Shown here piece by piece: positions 46,064 to 55,375 of a stretch of DNA of 64,000 nt (position 1 is its first letter; each line of letters starts with the position of its first letter). The translations under genes and the position numbers were made by a program. The notes under the pieces are model-generated. The model had not been told where the DNA came from and made no database searches. It saw nothing but the letters and a program-made list of their open reading frames with translations. Source of the DNA: Rhizobium sp. BK376 (GTDB lineage Bacteria; Pseudomonadota; Alphaproteobacteria; Rhizobiales; Rhizobiaceae). The stretch is from contig NZ_SLZG01000006.1 in NCBI RefSeq assembly GCF_004341625.1, positions 248,001 through 312,000 of the forward strand, given 5' to 3'.

Positions 46064-46899
46064 TCCGGATTGCCGCCTGTCGGGCTACGTTGCAGTCCAC
46101 CGGCCGGACTTTCTTCAAGAGAGGCGAGAAAGCGTCGCGTCTCCGCGACGAGCTCGCCTGGTGCCTGCACCGGCATCAGATGGCCGCTTAAGACCTCCGC
46201 GAATTCGCCACGGGGCAATCGGTTGCAGATATCGAGCATCTCCGATTTGGGCCGCAGCACATCGTGAGCCCCGGCCAGTACGAGACATGGTGCCGTGATC
46301 CGATCCAGCTGACTTGTCAGCTTCGCCTCGGTGAGGGCTCGGTTGGCGTGACCATAGGCAACAGGATCATTGGCGAGAAAGCGAGCCAGATAGGTCTGGT
46401 AAGCCTTTTCGTCCTCTCTGAAAGACTGAGGATAGGACCGCTCCAGAGTCGCATCCGCGATCGCGCGCATGCCCTTTTCTTCCGCCATTGCCGAGCGCTG
46501 CATGAGATAGACTTGTCGCTCTGGCACGGTCCCAAGCGCCGGAGAACAAAGGATCAGAGCCTCGACCAGATCAGGATTTGCAATTGCCAGCGACGCGGCA
46601 ATCGCCGCGCCGGCGGCGACGCCCAATAGTCGATAGGGCGGCTTGAGACCAAGCACATCCGTCAATGCCAGGAGATCGGCGACATGATCCGTCAACGTGA
46701 AGGAAGCACGCGGCTTTTCGGAGAAACCGGCGCCCCGCTGATCGTAGCGAAGGATGCGATTGCCATCCTCCAGTCCGTCGATGCACGCGTCAAAGCTCTC
46801 GAGGCTTCCCCCGAGCTCGTGCAGGAGTATCAGGCTGTTCGGCCCCTGGCCGGACAATTCATATCGGATGGAAATTCCAGGCAAATCCGCCCAAGTCAT
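46060..46899 (-). CDS. Alpha/beta hydrolase-fold protein with Ala in place of the nucleophile
   Basis: A 279-residue relative of the enol-lactonase at 45179. The oxyanion region (LHELGGSLESF), RYDQRGAGFS, an acid loop (LAGAHDVLRP) and the histidine (LSGHLMP) are kept. The nucleophile elbow reads GVAAG, so residue 95 is Ala where Ser is expected. It may be a pseudoenzyme, a partner of the active hydrolase, or a fold member with different chemistry. Start 46899 has an AGAG site; the frame runs to 47043. First gene of the operon. Confidence 0.8.
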   Translation of the reverse strand: MTWADLPGISIRYELSGQGPNSLILLHELGGSLESFDACIDGLEDGNRILRYDQRGAGFSEKPRASFTLTDHVADLLALTDVLGLKPPYRLLGVAAGAAIAASLAIANPDLVEALILCSPALGTVPERQVYLMQRSAMAEEKGMRAIADATLERSYPQSFREDEKAYQTYLARFLANDPVAYGHANRALTEAKLTSQLDRITAPCLVLAGAHDVLRPKSEMLDICNRLPRGEFAEVLSGHLMPVQAPGELVAETRRFLASLEESPAGGLQRSPTGGNPE

Positions 46900-47255
46900 T
46901 TGGCTCTCTTCACCACGAACAGAATTGTCCTCGGTGGCGCGCCGTTGACGGCCACTGGTGTAAGACCAATCCTCGTTCGAGTTATTTAGACAATTCAACA
47001 ACATCGAGTGCGAGCGACCAATAAACGAAGTCACTGCCTGCAACCAGAACCTTTGGTTGATCGCCGCCTATGCCGCTCCGGCATATCTCGGCCTGACAAA
47101 TGCGAATTGCGATACTGATCGCGGTTCATGGCGCGCTCAACATTCTGACCTTGGCTAAATCCTGGGCGCGATTTCGCGCGGCAGTCCGGTCCCTCAGAGA
47201 GGTGAATTGTTAGGCCCTGAAAGGGTTCCGTCTTTCAGGGTCCAAAGCCTTTTCG
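46900..47255. other. 356-base intergenic region
   Basis: Carries the promoter of the 46.9-42.6 kb operon and the terminator hairpin of the 59.7-47.2 kb gene block. A further repeat GCGCGA-TT-TCGCGC lies at 47166-47179. No gene was found. Confidence 0.45.
47215..47240 (-). terminator. Terminator-like hairpin after the peptide/amide operon
   Basis: CCCTGAAAG / CTTTCAGGG, a perfect 9-bp stem with an 8-base loop, 16 bases beyond the stop of the last operon gene. The minus-strand tail is CCTAACAATT, with few T residues, so termination may be only partial. Confidence 0.55.
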
Positions 47256-48242
47256 TTAGCGGCAGATCAGTTGCGCTATTTCGTCATCGATCTGGATGCC
47301 TTCAGCCAGAGCTTCCCTCCGACTGCCCTGACCGCGCCGACCGGGAAGCCGCACATTGGGATCGGCGGTCATCGTGGCCGCAAGCAGCGCAAGGCGGGAA
47401 GCGGTGCCGCTGCCGCCGGTTGCCTCGGGGTCGATCGCGATAATCATCTGCCCGAGTGCCGGCGGGTCGCCACGGTCGTCGAACAACGAAGTGGCCTCGA
47501 AGGAGTAGTTGGCTCCGGTCAGGCCGGCGGCGAGGATCTCGACCATCAGGGCCAATGCAGCGCCCTTGGCCTCCCCAAGCGGCATCATCGTGCCCTTGAG
47601 CGCCTCGCCCGGATCCGTCGTCGGCTCGCCGAAGGGATCGAGAGCCCAATCGCCGGGTATCTCCGTGCCCTTCTGATGGGCCGCCATGATCTTGCCCCGT
47701 GCAACCTTCGACATGGCAAGATCGATGACGATCGGGTCGGCGTCCGGCAGGGGCGCAGCAAAGGCGATCGGATTGGTGCCGTAGACTGCGGTCTTTCCGC
47801 CCCAGGGTGCCATTGCTGCAGGCGCATTGGCAAACATCAGGGCAACGAGGCCGCGCTCGGCGAAGCGCTCGACCGTCAGCCCCATCACGCCGGCATGATG
47901 CGAGCGATGGATGGCGGCGATTGCAATGCCGGATTTCGAGGCGAGGGCCGGAAGTTCGCGGACGGCAAGGTCGAGGGCCGGATAGGCAAAACCGTAGCCG
48001 GCATCGACCCGGAGTACGGCCGGCGCATTCAATGACAGGGCGGGTACGGCAAAGCCGTCGACCTTGCCTGCCCTGGCCTGAGAGGCGTACGCCTCAATGC
48101 GGCGTAGGCCATGGCCGCCTTGCCCCGCGGCTTCGGCGGCAACGAGAGCCGTGGCTACCGACCTGGCATTCTCTGGGCTTACCTTGTTGCGTTCGAACAT
48201 CTGCGCAACGAGACGCTCGGCTTCGGAGATGGACAGCAGCAT
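47256..48242 (-). CDS. Ldh2/malate-type NAD(P)-dependent oxidoreductase
   Basis: A 328-residue member of the malate/L-sulfolactate/ureidoglycolate dehydrogenase family, which has no Rossmann fold. The catalytic histidine region is IAAIHRSHHAGVMG, and PWGGKTAVYGTNPIAFAAP is the family signature. ATG 48242 follows GGGAG. Substrate could be a 2-hydroxy acid, a ureido acid or a cyclic imino acid (delta1-piperideine-2-carboxylate type). It is the last gene of the long operon. Confidence 0.87.
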   Translation of the reverse strand: MLLSISEAERLVAQMFERNKVSPENARSVATALVAAEAAGQGGHGLRRIEAYASQARAGKVDGFAVPALSLNAPAVLRVDAGYGFAYPALDLAVRELPALASKSGIAIAAIHRSHHAGVMGLTVERFAERGLVALMFANAPAAMAPWGGKTAVYGTNPIAFAAPLPDADPIVIDLAMSKVARGKIMAAHQKGTEIPGDWALDPFGEPTTDPGEALKGTMMPLGEAKGAALALMVEILAAGLTGANYSFEATSLFDDRGDPPALGQMIIAIDPEATGGSGTASRLALLAATMTADPNVRLPGRRGQGSRREALAEGIQIDDEIAQLICR

Positions 48243-48246
48243 GTGA

Positions 48247-49014
48247 TTAACTCCCGGCGAGGGCTTGCGGAATTGCCGGCAGCGCCAGCGAGGCACCGGA
48301 GGCACAAAGCAATAGGAAGACGATCAGCCTTAGCACTCTCGGCGACAGCGGCAGGGGCAAGCGCCGCGCCATCTGCGTGCCGGCGGCGACGGTAGCGACG
48401 GCCAGAAAGGCGGGCCAGTAGACCGGTTTGGGAAAGGTGCCGTCGGCGATGACCACCAGCAGGCGGATCAGGGCGTTGATGGCAAAGATCGCCACGAGTG
48501 TTTCGCGAATGGCCGCGATCGGCAGGGGCTGCCGATAGAAATGATAGACGAGCGGCGGCCCGCTGGTCGAGAACAGGCCGCTCATGATGCCGGAAAAGGC
48601 TCCGAAAAAGACGAAGGAGGATTTCGTCGCCTCTTTCTCCTCCTTCTTCGGCGGCATGACCAGTTGCAGGGCCGAGATGATGATCACCGCACCAAGGATG
48701 ATGCGGAGATAGACGAGGCCGTTGGTGGCGAGATGGTCGAGCAGGAAATAGCCGCCGACCAATGTCGGCAGGCTGGCGAAGAGCACGAGTACCAGTTCGG
48801 CGCGCAGCACGTCGCGCCAGCCCTTCGTCATCATGATGGTGGCGTTGACCAGCGTCAGCACGCCGGTCACGACCGCGGCATCGCGCAGCGGCATGACGGC
48901 AGTGAGGCCGACCCCACCCATAAGCAACAGCCCGAAGGCAAAGCCGGTCAAGGTCTGCACATAGGCGGCAACGCCCGCCATCAGCACGAAGCTGATAATC
49001 TCCGACGATGTCAT
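48247..49014 (-). CDS. TauE/SafE (TSUP) family membrane transporter
   Basis: A 255-residue protein with about eight transmembrane helices and the family-type SGIMSGLFSTSGPPLVYHFY loop. Family members move sulfite, sulfoacetate or other organosulfur anions outward. It starts 47 bases after the M20 peptidase gene and ends 5 bases before the Ldh2-type gene. The context hints at a sulfur-containing or carboxylate by-product. Confidence 0.83.
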   Translation of the reverse strand: MTSSEIISFVLMAGVAAYVQTLTGFAFGLLLMGGVGLTAVMPLRDAAVVTGVLTLVNATIMMTKGWRDVLRAELVLVLFASLPTLVGGYFLLDHLATNGLVYLRIILGAVIIISALQLVMPPKKEEKEATKSSFVFFGAFSGIMSGLFSTSGPPLVYHFYRQPLPIAAIRETLVAIFAINALIRLLVVIADGTFPKPVYWPAFLAVATVAAGTQMARRLPLPLSPRVLRLIVFLLLCASGASLALPAIPQALAGS

Positions 49015-49060
49015 GTTGCAGCCGACCGATACGAACCGATAGTCAGGGTGATAGGCGACA

Positions 49061-50218
49061 TCAGAGGTCGCCGTTCAGGGTCAGCATCAGGTTCGCCAGA
49101 AGCGCAGTGCGCGGCGCGACGCTGCTGACGAATATGTACTCGTCGAAAGTATGCGCGCCGGCTCCATCGGCCCCCAAACCGTCGAGCGTCGGCACGCCGA
49201 GCGCTGCAGTGAAGTTACCGTCCGAGCCGCCGCCGGTGCTGACGCCTTCGAGGGTGATGCCCAGTTGTGCGGCAATCTTCGCAGTATGATCGAAGAGGCG
49301 CTTGCCCTCTTCCGTTTGCGCGAAAGGCGGACGGCTGAGGCCGCCCTTGACCTCGATGGTGATATCAGGATCGACTGGCTTCAGGTTTTGGACCTTGCCC
49401 AGAATTTCGGTCGCCGTCTCGCTGTCGGGCAAGCGGAGATCGACCTGCATGCGGCATTCGGCCGGCACGGTGTTGCGCCCGGTGCCGCCATTGATCGTGC
49501 CGACGGTGACGGTGATGCCACGCTCGACGTCGTTCATGCCTTCGAGTTCGAGCACCAGGCGGGCGGCGGCGCGGATGGCGCTGCGTCCATCCTGCGGCTT
49601 GCTGCCGGCATGAGAGGCGCGGCCACGCACCACGATGTCATACATGGCGACGCCCTTGCGGGCGACGACGATCTTGCCACCATCGCGCGCCGGCTCGACG
49701 ACCAGGGTATGGCCGGCATGGCGGGCATAATCCTCGATGAGGCCGCGCGAGCTTGCGCTGCCCATCTCCTCGTCAGGCATGAACAGCAGGTCGACCGGTG
49801 ATCTCGTGCCCGCGCGAACCGCGATCTTCATAGCCTCCAGCGCCATCAAGGCCCCGGACTTCATGTCGTAGATGCCCGGCCCGTAGAGCCGGTCGCCTTC
49901 CTGGCGCAATGTGAGGTTTTCCTTGATCGTACCGGTCGCATGCACCGTATCGAGATGGGCAAGGATCAGGACGCCTTTCTCGTTGCTTCCCGCCGGACGA
50001 GGCGAGCGCACGGCAAGGATATCGCCGAAACCCAGCGTGCCGGGAATGCGCTCGACGATGAGACCGCCTTCCTTGGCAAGCATTTCGACCCGATCGGCAA
50101 GCCGGTTGACGGCCGCGGCATCACGCGTCGGAGTTTCGAGCTCCACCCAGGTCTTGAGTTCGGAAAGAAGTGCGGCTTCGTCGATATCGGCAGCGGAAAT
50201 TGTGAGGGGCATGGGCAT
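49061..50218 (-). CDS. M20-family metallopeptidase (glutamate carboxypeptidase type)
   Basis: A 385-residue dizinc hydrolase. Zinc ligands lie in LAHLDTVH, GIYDMKSG and MPDEEMGS (EE catalytic/bridging), with later His in RASHAGSKP. A dimerisation insert spans about 190-300. It resembles carboxypeptidase G2, cleaving a C-terminal amino acid from an N-acyl or pteroyl compound. No signal peptide is seen, so it is probably cytosolic. ATG 50218 has GGAAG upstream. It lies 13 bases after the penicillin-acylase gene. Confidence 0.87.
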   Translation of the reverse strand: MPMPLTISAADIDEAALLSELKTWVELETPTRDAAAVNRLADRVEMLAKEGGLIVERIPGTLGFGDILAVRSPRPAGSNEKGVLILAHLDTVHATGTIKENLTLRQEGDRLYGPGIYDMKSGALMALEAMKIAVRAGTRSPVDLLFMPDEEMGSASSRGLIEDYARHAGHTLVVEPARDGGKIVVARKGVAMYDIVVRGRASHAGSKPQDGRSAIRAAARLVLELEGMNDVERGITVTVGTINGGTGRNTVPAECRMQVDLRLPDSETATEILGKVQNLKPVDPDITIEVKGGLSRPPFAQTEEGKRLFDHTAKIAAQLGITLEGVSTGGGSDGNFTAALGVPTLDGLGADGAGAHTFDEYIFVSSVAPRTALLANLMLTLNGDL

Positions 50219-50231
50219 CTTCCAAAGGATC

Positions 50232-52595
50232 TCAGGCGGGCAAAAGCAGGATGTGATGATCGGTTTCGGCGGCGATCTTCTCGTCGCTGTAGAGGAGCGG
50301 CACATATTCTCCGCCCGACCAGCGCTCGGCGAGATCGGCATAATGCGGCGAGCGCGGATCGCCGGATTGACCGGGTGTGTTGATGCAGAACGACTTATCC
50401 CATTCGCCGACATCGATGACGAGACGGACGGAGGCGCCGGCGGTGACGCGGAAATCGCTCAGGCGATAGCTCGCAAGGCCGGGCGTGGAGCGGCTGCCGC
50501 CAACTGGCAGCGGGCCGACATTCCATTCACCGGTCTTGTCTTGCTTCACGCGGCTTGCCGCATGCTCAAACAGGGCATGATGCAACGTTCCCCACGCCCA
50601 TCTCGAAGGATCGTCGCCAAGGCGGCGGCTGCAATCGTCGAAGGCCGCAGCCAGGGTTTCGAGCAGCATGGTATCCCTCGCCTCTTCGGCCGGCTGACCG
50701 AAGCGCTGATCGGGATGTTCCAGGAGGTTAAGAAGCACGTCGACATCGCCGGGAACAAGCAATGCCCGCACAGCCGGATTCGGTGCGAAGCGGGCAAAGA
50801 GAGCAGGCCGCAGATGCTTCATCCACCAGACCTCGAAGAGCGCCGCGATATTACTGTCGGCCGTCAGCCGGAAGTCCCAGCCATCAAGGAGAGCGGCGAC
50901 CTTTTCCCGGACGATTGCAGCCCCTTTCCGGCCAATGGCTTCCGCGAGAAGGGCGCAGATTCGACCGGCGGGGCTCGAATAGGTGTCCATCTGCAACGCC
51001 ATGGAGGCTTCGGTCGAATGCGCGGTATCGGCAGAAAGCACCGACTTGATCCGCTCCGCGCGGCTTACCTCCGCCCATTCATGGCCGATCGTCGGCGCAT
51101 CGGGACTGCGGTCCGCCGGCAGGTTCATCTCGTTGGCGGTCGCAAAGAAGCCGGCAGCCGGATTGACGACGCGGGGCAGCTCTTCAGCGGGCAGAAAACC
51201 CGCCCATTCATGGCTGCCGTCGCCAGGCACCGGCAGCAGCCCATGCCAATTCTGCCGGACCGGCGTGAAACCAGCGGTGAACCAGCCGACATTGCCGTCG
51301 ACGTCTGCGCAGACGTGATTGACCGAAGGCGTGCCCCAGGACCGGAGCGACGTGCCGAAGGCGGCAACGGAGGGCGAGCGCATGGCCGAGAGGCTTCCAA
51401 GATACGCCGCCGAGCCGGGCGAGAGCCAGACCGAACGCAACGCGATCACAAGCCGCTTGCCTGCATCCTCGTGGAGAACCGGACCATGCCGGGTGAAGGC
51501 CAGCATCAAGGTCTGGTCGGCATATCCCTTGACTTCGAAGCGCTCTTCCTGCCGGCGGATGGCTTCCCAGCCGTCCTGATAACGATAGAGATCCGGCTCA
51601 CCTTCCCGGGTCTCGTAGACGTAGACATCCTCCTGGTCGGCCCCGAAGATCGTCAGTCCGAAGGCGGCCTTGCCGTTGTGGCCGAGAGAAATGCCGGGTG
51701 CGGTCGGCTCGCCGGTTCCGATGGCATTGAAGCCCGGTGCCTGCAGGTGCACGAGATAGCGCAGCGAAGGAACCGCATGGGCGCGGTGCGGGTCGCTCGC
51801 GAGAATCGGCCGGCCGGTCTCGGTCCGCGAACCGTGCACCACCCAATTGTTGGACCCCTCCTCGCTAGTTGCGCGGATAATGTCGCCGAGATCGGTGACT
51901 TCGGTCCATGTCCACACATCGTCGAGCGTCGCAGCCAACCGCTCGCGCTCGAAAGTGACCGGCGCAGTCGCGAGCTTGAAAAGCCGGAGCGCCGCAAGCG
52001 GGATATCGGCCAGCGCGACACCGTCGGCAACTTTCAGATCGACGTGCGGTTCGATCTGTGTGCGCAGCAGATCGGTCTGAGCATCGGCCAGTGTCAGGAT
52101 ATTGGCGCGCAGGATTTCGGAGGCACCGTTGCGGGTCAGCGCATGGGTGCGCACGCGCACCACGTCCTCCGGTCGCCAGCGTGCCGGGCTGGTACCGAAG
52201 AATGAGAATTCCAGCGGCAGGCGGGCGGGCTCGGCCTGACAGAGGGTGATATAGGCGTTGATGCCCGTAGCAAAGGCAGTGCAGATCGCCTGCGTGTCCG
52301 GTGCGTAGGAAGACCACTCAGCCGCCATGTCGCCACGATAGAGAAAGTGGCGAGCCGCGTGATCCTGCGCGAGATATCCAGGGCCAAAATCGGCAGCGAG
52401 AAGGCCAAGGCCACGCTTGCGCCAGAGATCGAGCTGCCACAGACGGTCGCGTGCAGCGTTGAAGCCCTGCACGAAGAAGAGATCCTGCTCGTTTTCCGCC
52501 TTGAGATGGGGGATCCCCCAGCGGTCCACACGGATTTCCGCGGGCTGTTTGAGCCCCTGCAGGTGCATCGTTTCGTCGGCGGTCGTCTCGGTCAT
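50232..52595 (-). CDS. Penicillin acylase (Ntn hydrolase S45) family amidase, no signal peptide
   Basis: A roughly 787-residue single-chain precursor. The alpha chain (about 1-247) is followed by the autoprocessing site G247-S248 in EEGSNNWVVHG; S248 would be the new N-terminal nucleophile of the beta chain. Known S45 enzymes hydrolyse N-acyl amides, including penicillins and acyl-homoserine lactones, and are normally exported. This one lacks a signal peptide and follows a peptide importer, implying intracellular action. Starts at 52595 and 52613 are both possible; the latter overlaps the previous stop. Confidence 0.85.
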   Translation of the reverse strand: MTETTADETMHLQGLKQPAEIRVDRWGIPHLKAENEQDLFFVQGFNAARDRLWQLDLWRKRGLGLLAADFGPGYLAQDHAARHFLYRGDMAAEWSSYAPDTQAICTAFATGINAYITLCQAEPARLPLEFSFFGTSPARWRPEDVVRVRTHALTRNGASEILRANILTLADAQTDLLRTQIEPHVDLKVADGVALADIPLAALRLFKLATAPVTFERERLAATLDDVWTWTEVTDLGDIIRATSEEGSNNWVVHGSRTETGRPILASDPHRAHAVPSLRYLVHLQAPGFNAIGTGEPTAPGISLGHNGKAAFGLTIFGADQEDVYVYETREGEPDLYRYQDGWEAIRRQEERFEVKGYADQTLMLAFTRHGPVLHEDAGKRLVIALRSVWLSPGSAAYLGSLSAMRSPSVAAFGTSLRSWGTPSVNHVCADVDGNVGWFTAGFTPVRQNWHGLLPVPGDGSHEWAGFLPAEELPRVVNPAAGFFATANEMNLPADRSPDAPTIGHEWAEVSRAERIKSVLSADTAHSTEASMALQMDTYSSPAGRICALLAEAIGRKGAAIVREKVAALLDGWDFRLTADSNIAALFEVWWMKHLRPALFARFAPNPAVRALLVPGDVDVLLNLLEHPDQRFGQPAEEARDTMLLETLAAAFDDCSRRLGDDPSRWAWGTLHHALFEHAASRVKQDKTGEWNVGPLPVGGSRSTPGLASYRLSDFRVTAGASVRLVIDVGEWDKSFCINTPGQSGDPRSPHYADLAERWSGGEYVPLLYSDEKIAAETDHHILLLPA

Positions 52596-52605
52596 ATCGA
52601 TCTCA

Positions 52606-53583
52606 TCAGGCATGGTGGCAGGCAACCATCGCGCCATCAGGTCGCGGGGTCAGTTCGGGCCGTTCCCTGGAGCAAATTTCGGTCGCAAGCGGGCAGCGCG
52701 TGTGGAAGGCGCAGCCGGAGGGGATGTTGGAAGGGCTCGGCAACTCACCGCTCAGGATGAAACGCTGCTTGGCACGCTGTACATCCGGATCTGCCTCGGG
52801 CACGGCAGACATCAACGCCTTGGTATATGGATGCTTCGGATTTTCGAAGAAAGTGTCGCGATCGGCCATCTCGACGAAGCGGCCGAGATACATAACGACC
52901 ACGCGGTCGCAGATATGGCGGACGACAGCGAGATCGTGCGAGACGAAGAGATAGGAGACGCCGGTGCGCTTCTGCAGCGCGACGAGCAGGTTGAGGATCT
53001 GCGCACGCACCGAGACGTCGAGCGCCGAGACCGGCTCGTCGCAAATGACGAGATCGGGCTCCAGCGCCAAGGCCCGGGCGATGACCACGCGTTGCCGCTG
53101 GCCGCCCGAAAACTGATGCGGATAGCGGTCGGCATGTTCTGGGCGAAGACCGACCTGGGTCAGCAGCGTCGCCACCCGCTCCTTGAGTTCCTTGCCTCGG
53201 GCGATGCCGCGGACGATCAGGGGCTCGCCGATGGTCGCGCCGATGGTGGAGCGCGGATCAAGCGACAGCGCCGGATCCTGAAAGATCATCTGCACCTTGC
53301 GGCGGATATCGTTGAGAGCCTTGCGGTTGGCGCCGACCACTTCCGCGCCGCCGATCTTCACGCTGCCGGCAACCGGCTGCTGCAGGCCGACGATTGTGTT
53401 GGAAAGCGTGGACTTACCACAGCCGGATTCGCCGACCAGCGCGACGGTCTCGCCCTTGGCGATATCGAGGGTGGCGCCATTGACCGCCTTGACCGTATGG
53501 GTCGATCCGCCGAGCATGCCGCCACGGCCGGAGAAATGCACGGCGACATCGCGGATTTCCAGTACGTTTGCCGTGCCGCTCAT
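52606..53583 (-). CDS. Oligopeptide/dipeptide ABC transporter ATPase (OppF/DppF type)
   Basis: A 325-residue ATPase. Walker A GESGCGKST, signature FSGGQRQRV, Walker B VICDEPVSALDV, and a C-terminal oligopeptide-transporter extension with Cys-containing FHTRCPLATEICSRE. It overlaps the DppD-type gene stop by 4 bases. Confidence 0.93.
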   Translation of the reverse strand: MSGTANVLEIRDVAVHFSGRGGMLGGSTHTVKAVNGATLDIAKGETVALVGESGCGKSTLSNTIVGLQQPVAGSVKIGGAEVVGANRKALNDIRRKVQMIFQDPALSLDPRSTIGATIGEPLIVRGIARGKELKERVATLLTQVGLRPEHADRYPHQFSGGQRQRVVIARALALEPDLVICDEPVSALDVSVRAQILNLLVALQKRTGVSYLFVSHDLAVVRHICDRVVVMYLGRFVEMADRDTFFENPKHPYTKALMSAVPEADPDVQRAKQRFILSGELPSPSNIPSGCAFHTRCPLATEICSRERPELTPRPDGAMVACHHA

Positions 53584-54575
53584 GCCGCCACCTCACGCAT
53601 CTCAGTCATTCTGTCGATATGCCAGCAGGCGGAGAAATGGCCCGTCCCCTGCTCGAAGAGCGGCGGGGGCTCGGCCCGGCACTTGTCCGATGCGAGCGGA
53701 CAGCGGCCGACGAAGCGGCAACCGAGGCCGAATTCGTTCGGCGTCGGCACGGAACCTTCGATGGTCGCCAGATCCGCCTTCGGTGCCACATCAAGCTTGG
53801 GAACGCTGGCAAGCAGCAATGCCGTGTAGGGATGCGCCGGCGCGTTGAAGAGAGCATGAACCGGCGCGATCTCGGCGATACGACCGGCATACATGACGGC
53901 AACCTCATCGGCGATATCGGCAACGACGCCCATGTCATGGGTGATGAGCACGATCGAGGTGCCGCGCTCGGCGACGAGCTTCTTCATCACATCGAGGATC
54001 TGCGCCTGGATCGTCACATCAAGCGCCGTCGTCGGCTCGTCGGCGACGAGCACGCGCGGACCGCAGATCAGCGCGATGGCAATCATGATGCGCTGGCACA
54101 TGCCGCCGGAAAGCTCGAAGGGATATTGGTGCAGCCGCCGGTCGGGATCGGGAATGCCGACATCGACCAGCATCTCTCGTGCCTTTGCCAGCGCCTGCGA
54201 TTTCGAGACGTTCTGGTGGGCGCGGAAGGCTGCGGCGATCTGCGAGCCCACCGTCGTCAGCGGATCCAGCGAAGCGCTCGGTTCCTGGAAGATGATCGAG
54301 ATGTCCTTGCCGCGGGCCTTGCGGAGCTGGCGCTCAGAAAGGCTGGCGAGATCGGTCTCCTCGAGCAGGATCCTGCCGTTTACCCGGCGCGCTGCCGGCG
54401 GCAGCAGGCCGAGCATGGCGTAAGAGGTCAGCGACTTGCCGCAGCCGGATTCACCGACCAGCGCCATCACCTTGCCGGGGCTGACCGTGAAGGAGACGCC
54501 ATCCACAACCTTGGCACCAGCGATTTCGATGGTGAGGTTGTCGACCGTCAGGAGCGGCTTGGCTTGGATGCCCAT
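53580..54575 (-). CDS. Oligopeptide/dipeptide ABC transporter ATPase (OppD/DppD type)
   Basis: A 331-residue ATPase. Walker A GESGCGKSLT, signature LSGGMCQRI and Walker B LVADEPTTALDVT, then the C-terminal oligopeptide extension (RFVGRCPLASDKCRAEPP). It forms the ATPase heterodimer with the next gene. Confidence 0.93.
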   Translation of the reverse strand: MGIQAKPLLTVDNLTIEIAGAKVVDGVSFTVSPGKVMALVGESGCGKSLTSYAMLGLLPPAARRVNGRILLEETDLASLSERQLRKARGKDISIIFQEPSASLDPLTTVGSQIAAAFRAHQNVSKSQALAKAREMLVDVGIPDPDRRLHQYPFELSGGMCQRIMIAIALICGPRVLVADEPTTALDVTIQAQILDVMKKLVAERGTSIVLITHDMGVVADIADEVAVMYAGRIAEIAPVHALFNAPAHPYTALLLASVPKLDVAPKADLATIEGSVPTPNEFGLGCRFVGRCPLASDKCRAEPPPLFEQGTGHFSACWHIDRMTEMREVAA

Positions 54576-54584
54576 ATTCCCTCC

Positions 54585-55367
54585 TCAGCGAGCGCCTGAT
54601 GCGGGCTGGCTACGCTGGAACGTCCCGATCGAGTTGCCACCGTCGACGCTCAGCACCGCGCCTGTGATGAAGCTCGCCTTGTCCGAGCAGAGGTAGGCGA
54701 TCGCAGCCGGCGCATCCTCCGGGCCGCTCTGGCGACCGAGCGGGATGCGCTTCAGCATGTTCTCGACATATTCCTCGGTCAGCAGGCTCACTTCGCTGCC
54801 CGCCGCAAAACCCGGCTCCACGACGTTGACGCGGATGCCGCTTTCAGCAAGCTCCAGCGCGAACCCCTTGGACAGGCGCTCGATCGAGGTCTTGGAGGTG
54901 CAGTAAGGCACGGATTCCCGGTTCATGCCGCGCGCAGCACCGGAGGAGATATTGATGATCGAGCCCTTGCGTCCCTCGGCGATCATCAGCTTGGCCATTT
55001 CGCGGGTCAGGATAAAGGGCGCCTTCAAATTGACGTCGAACACGAGATCCCAATCCGAAAACTCCATCGTCATCAGATTGTAGCGGGTGTAGATGCCGGC
55101 ATTATTGATCAGCGCGTCAGGCGCCTTCCACTCGCGGCGCACCAGATCGACGAGGTCGAGCATCGATTCCTCGCTGGTGAGCTCCGTCGTATGCAGAAGC
55201 ACTTTCGAGCGATCAAGGCCGAGGTCGTCTACCGTCTTTTCAAGCGCATCCTGTCGCTTGTCGGACAGGCAGAGATGGGCGCCTTCTCGAGCGAAATAGG
55301 CGTCGATCCAGCGGCCGAAGATGCCGGCTGCACCTGTGATGACGATTTTCTTGTTTTCGAATTCCAT
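54585..55367 (-). CDS. Short-chain dehydrogenase/reductase
   Basis: A 260-residue classical SDR. Cofactor motif TGAAGIFGRWI, NNAG (ALINNAGIY), catalytic Ser in NISSGAARG and YxxxK in YCTSKTS. The C-terminal SFITGAVLSVDGG is typical. It is inserted between the permease and ATPase genes of the importer, 9 bases from each, so it belongs to the same pathway. It probably oxidises an alcohol or hydroxyl of the imported compound. Confidence 0.88.
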   Translation of the reverse strand: MEFENKKIVITGAAGIFGRWIDAYFAREGAHLCLSDKRQDALEKTVDDLGLDRSKVLLHTTELTSEESMLDLVDLVRREWKAPDALINNAGIYTRYNLMTMEFSDWDLVFDVNLKAPFILTREMAKLMIAEGRKGSIINISSGAARGMNRESVPYCTSKTSIERLSKGFALELAESGIRVNVVEPGFAAGSEVSLLTEEYVENMLKRIPLGRQSGPEDAPAAIAYLCSDKASFITGAVLSVDGGNSIGTFQRSQPASGAR

Positions 55368-55375
55368 GGAAAGCC

